A stretch of 64,000 nucleotides of DNA from the NCBI RefSeq assembly GCF_000299355.1, contig NC_018664.1:1113115-1177114 (forward strand), in the 5' to 3' direction. The translations under genes were made by a program, and so were the position numbers. The stretch is from Gottschalkia acidurici 9a. GTDB taxonomy: Bacteria; Bacillota; Clostridia; Tissierellales; Gottschalkiaceae. Shown here piece after piece: positions 63,101 through 64,000 of the stretch (positions within the stretch are counted from its first letter, which is position 1; every line of letters begins with the position of its first letter). The notes under the pieces were generated by a model that saw nothing but the letters and a program-made list of their open reading frames with translations, ran no database searches and was not told the origin of the DNA.

Positions 63101-63862
63101 ATGAAAATAAATATAGATGGGCTAGATATAAACTATATATGCGAGGGTGAAGGAAAAAACGTAGTAATACTTCATGGATGGGGAGCAAATATTCAAACTA
63201 TGTTATGTATACATAATCATTTAAAAGATAGATTTAGGGTTCATACACTAGATCTTCCTGGTTTTGGTGAAAGTGACGAACCGAAAGACGTATGGGGAAC
63301 ATATGAGTATGCCGATATAGTTAAAAAATTTATAGATAAGCTAGGTATGGAAGAAGTTATTCTGATTGGACATTCACATGGCGGAAGAGTCTCCATAATA
63401 CTAAGTAGTACTTACCCTGAGCTAGTTAAGAAGATGATATTAATAGATAGTGCTGGAATTATACCAAAAAGAACATTAAAATATTATACAAAAGTTTACA
63501 CATTTAAATCATTGAGAACAGTATATAATACTTTGTTTTTCTGGATAGATAAGGAGAAGAGACTAGAAAAATTCTATAAAAAGTTTGGTTCAACAGACTA
63601 TCAAGCGGCGCAAGGTGTTATGAGAAAAGTTTTGGTGAAAGTAGTAAATCAAAATTTAAGACCACTGTTAAAAGATATAAAGGCTTCAACACTTTTAGTT
63701 TGGGGAAGAGAAGATATGGACACTCCTGTTTATATGGGAGAAATAATGGAGAAGGAAATTAAAGGCAGTGGACTAGTGGTATTAGAGAATGCAGGACACT
63801 ACTCGTACTTAGATCAGTTCCATAGATTTAAACTAGTAATAGATAGTTTTTTAAAAGATTAA
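63101..63862 (+). CDS. Alpha/beta hydrolase
   Basis: Soluble hydrolase (253 aa). VVILHGWGAN (oxyanion HG), the nucleophile elbow IGHSHGGRVSI (Ser about 96), LVWGREDMDTPVY with the acid residue and ENAGHYSYLDQ with the catalytic His complete the triad. The substrate is unknown. The next gene starts 17 bases on and may be a membrane-linked Mur-ligase-type protein; the pair occurs together in Clostridia as I recall. The ATG with GGGGAG upstream is preferred to an earlier in-frame start. Confidence 0.85.
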   Translation: MKINIDGLDINYICEGEGKNVVILHGWGANIQTMLCIHNHLKDRFRVHTLDLPGFGESDEPKDVWGTYEYADIVKKFIDKLGMEEVILIGHSHGGRVSIILSSTYPELVKKMILIDSAGIIPKRTLKYYTKVYTFKSLRTVYNTLFFWIDKEKRLEKFYKKFGSTDYQAAQGVMRKVLVKVVNQNLRPLLKDIKASTLLVWGREDMDTPVYMGEIMEKEIKGSGLVVLENAGHYSYLDQFHRFKLVIDSFLKD

Positions 63863-63879
63863 ATTAAGGAGTGAAGATA

Positions 63880-64000
63880 ATGGAAAGTCTTTTTATACCT
63901 ATGGTAATTTTAACTACTGTAGTGTGGGGAGTTGCTATTTACTTTAGAAGTAGATTTCTCCTACATATGATGCAGTTAGAAGGATATAAAAATAGTAATT
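63880..64000 (+). CDS. start of a membrane protein, possibly N-terminus of a Mur-ligase-type protein (partial)
   Basis: The frame starts with ATG after AAGGAGTG and runs off the window after 40 codons. The visible part is one membrane helix (FIPMVILTTVVWGVAIYF) and a basic turn, then LLHMMQLEGYKNSN. A helix followed by an LQ-x-E-GY motif is seen at the N-terminus of membrane-linked MurF-like proteins in Clostridia, so that is the best guess. Nothing of a ligase domain is in view. Confidence 0.6.
   Translation, partial: MESLFIPMVILTTVVWGVAIYFRSRFLLHMMQLEGYKNSN

Overview
The window is AT-rich (by eye about 30% GC), densely coded DNA from an anaerobic, endospore-forming Firmicute. Support comes from the spoVACDE cluster, YunB, SpoIID-type, BofC-like and GerMN genes, AGGAGG ribosome binding sites, strong U-tract terminators, several polyferredoxin/radical-SAM/Mo-hydroxylase genes and TTG/GTG starts. 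Gene content and order (spoVACDE then a class A PBP with an Asn/Gly-rich tail; ruvCAB-spoIID-queA-tgt-yajC; gap-pgk-tpi-gpmI-eno-secG) suggest Clostridia of the Clostridioides/Peptostreptococcaceae type. This is inferred from content, not from a search. No rRNA, tRNA, CRISPR array, prophage, integrase or insertion sequence was found.

Layout. 1-8.4 kb: DPA-channel genes spoVAC-D-E, a convergent class A penicillin-binding protein, yunB-hflX, a DUF3189 protein and a YigZ/IMPACT protein. 8.4-10.9 kb (minus strand): a membrane-anchored MutS-family ATPase and two half-size TauE/SafE transporter genes. 11.1-17.9 kb: nadE, yebC, an ArsR repressor with a MATE exporter, a flotillin and a soluble RnfB-like polyferredoxin; this stretch carries three related terminator-like repeats. 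18-20.7 kb (minus): a molybdate/tungstate ABC transporter. 20.8-29.6 kb: two orphan genes, a BofC-like gene, then ruvC-ruvA-ruvB-spoIID-queA-(membrane protein)-tgt-yajC. 29.6-36.7 kb: RNA-modification genes (radical SAM YhcC type, trmB, an RsmF-like methyltransferase, two pseudouridine synthases), pssA, a frameshifted MltG-like gene and a CBS protein. 36.8-40.2 kb: GerMN lipoprotein, RodA/FtsW, class V aminotransferase. 40.3-47.2 kb: nfo, queG, DUF503, nth, an unusual FtsA-like ATPase, a VanW protein and DUF2225. 47.3-51.1 kb: a three-subunit molybdenum hydroxylase. 51.3-56.2 kb: lipase-like hydrolase, trmL, Na/Pi cotransporter, thioredoxin reductase. 56.3-64 kb: the lower-glycolysis cluster gap-pgk-tpi-gpmI-eno, then secG, an alpha/beta hydrolase and the start of a possible Mur-ligase-type gene.

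How the genes connect. Sporulation and envelope genes are scattered among housekeeping operons. Three queuosine genes (queA, tgt, queG) are present without preQ0/preQ1 synthesis genes. The molybdate importer can supply the molybdenum hydroxylase about 27 kb away. The most unusual sequence-level signals are: two A6 runs, each one base short of restoring a conserved frame and each lying in a -1 slippery heptamer (MltG-like gene and trmB start); a family of covarying terminator repeats between 12.7 and 17.1 kb; an inverted-repeat-rich leader before the Mo-hydroxylase operon; an FtsA-like ATPase with a repetitive beta-grasp-like tail; and a GAPDH with Asn where the NAD-selective Asp normally sits.
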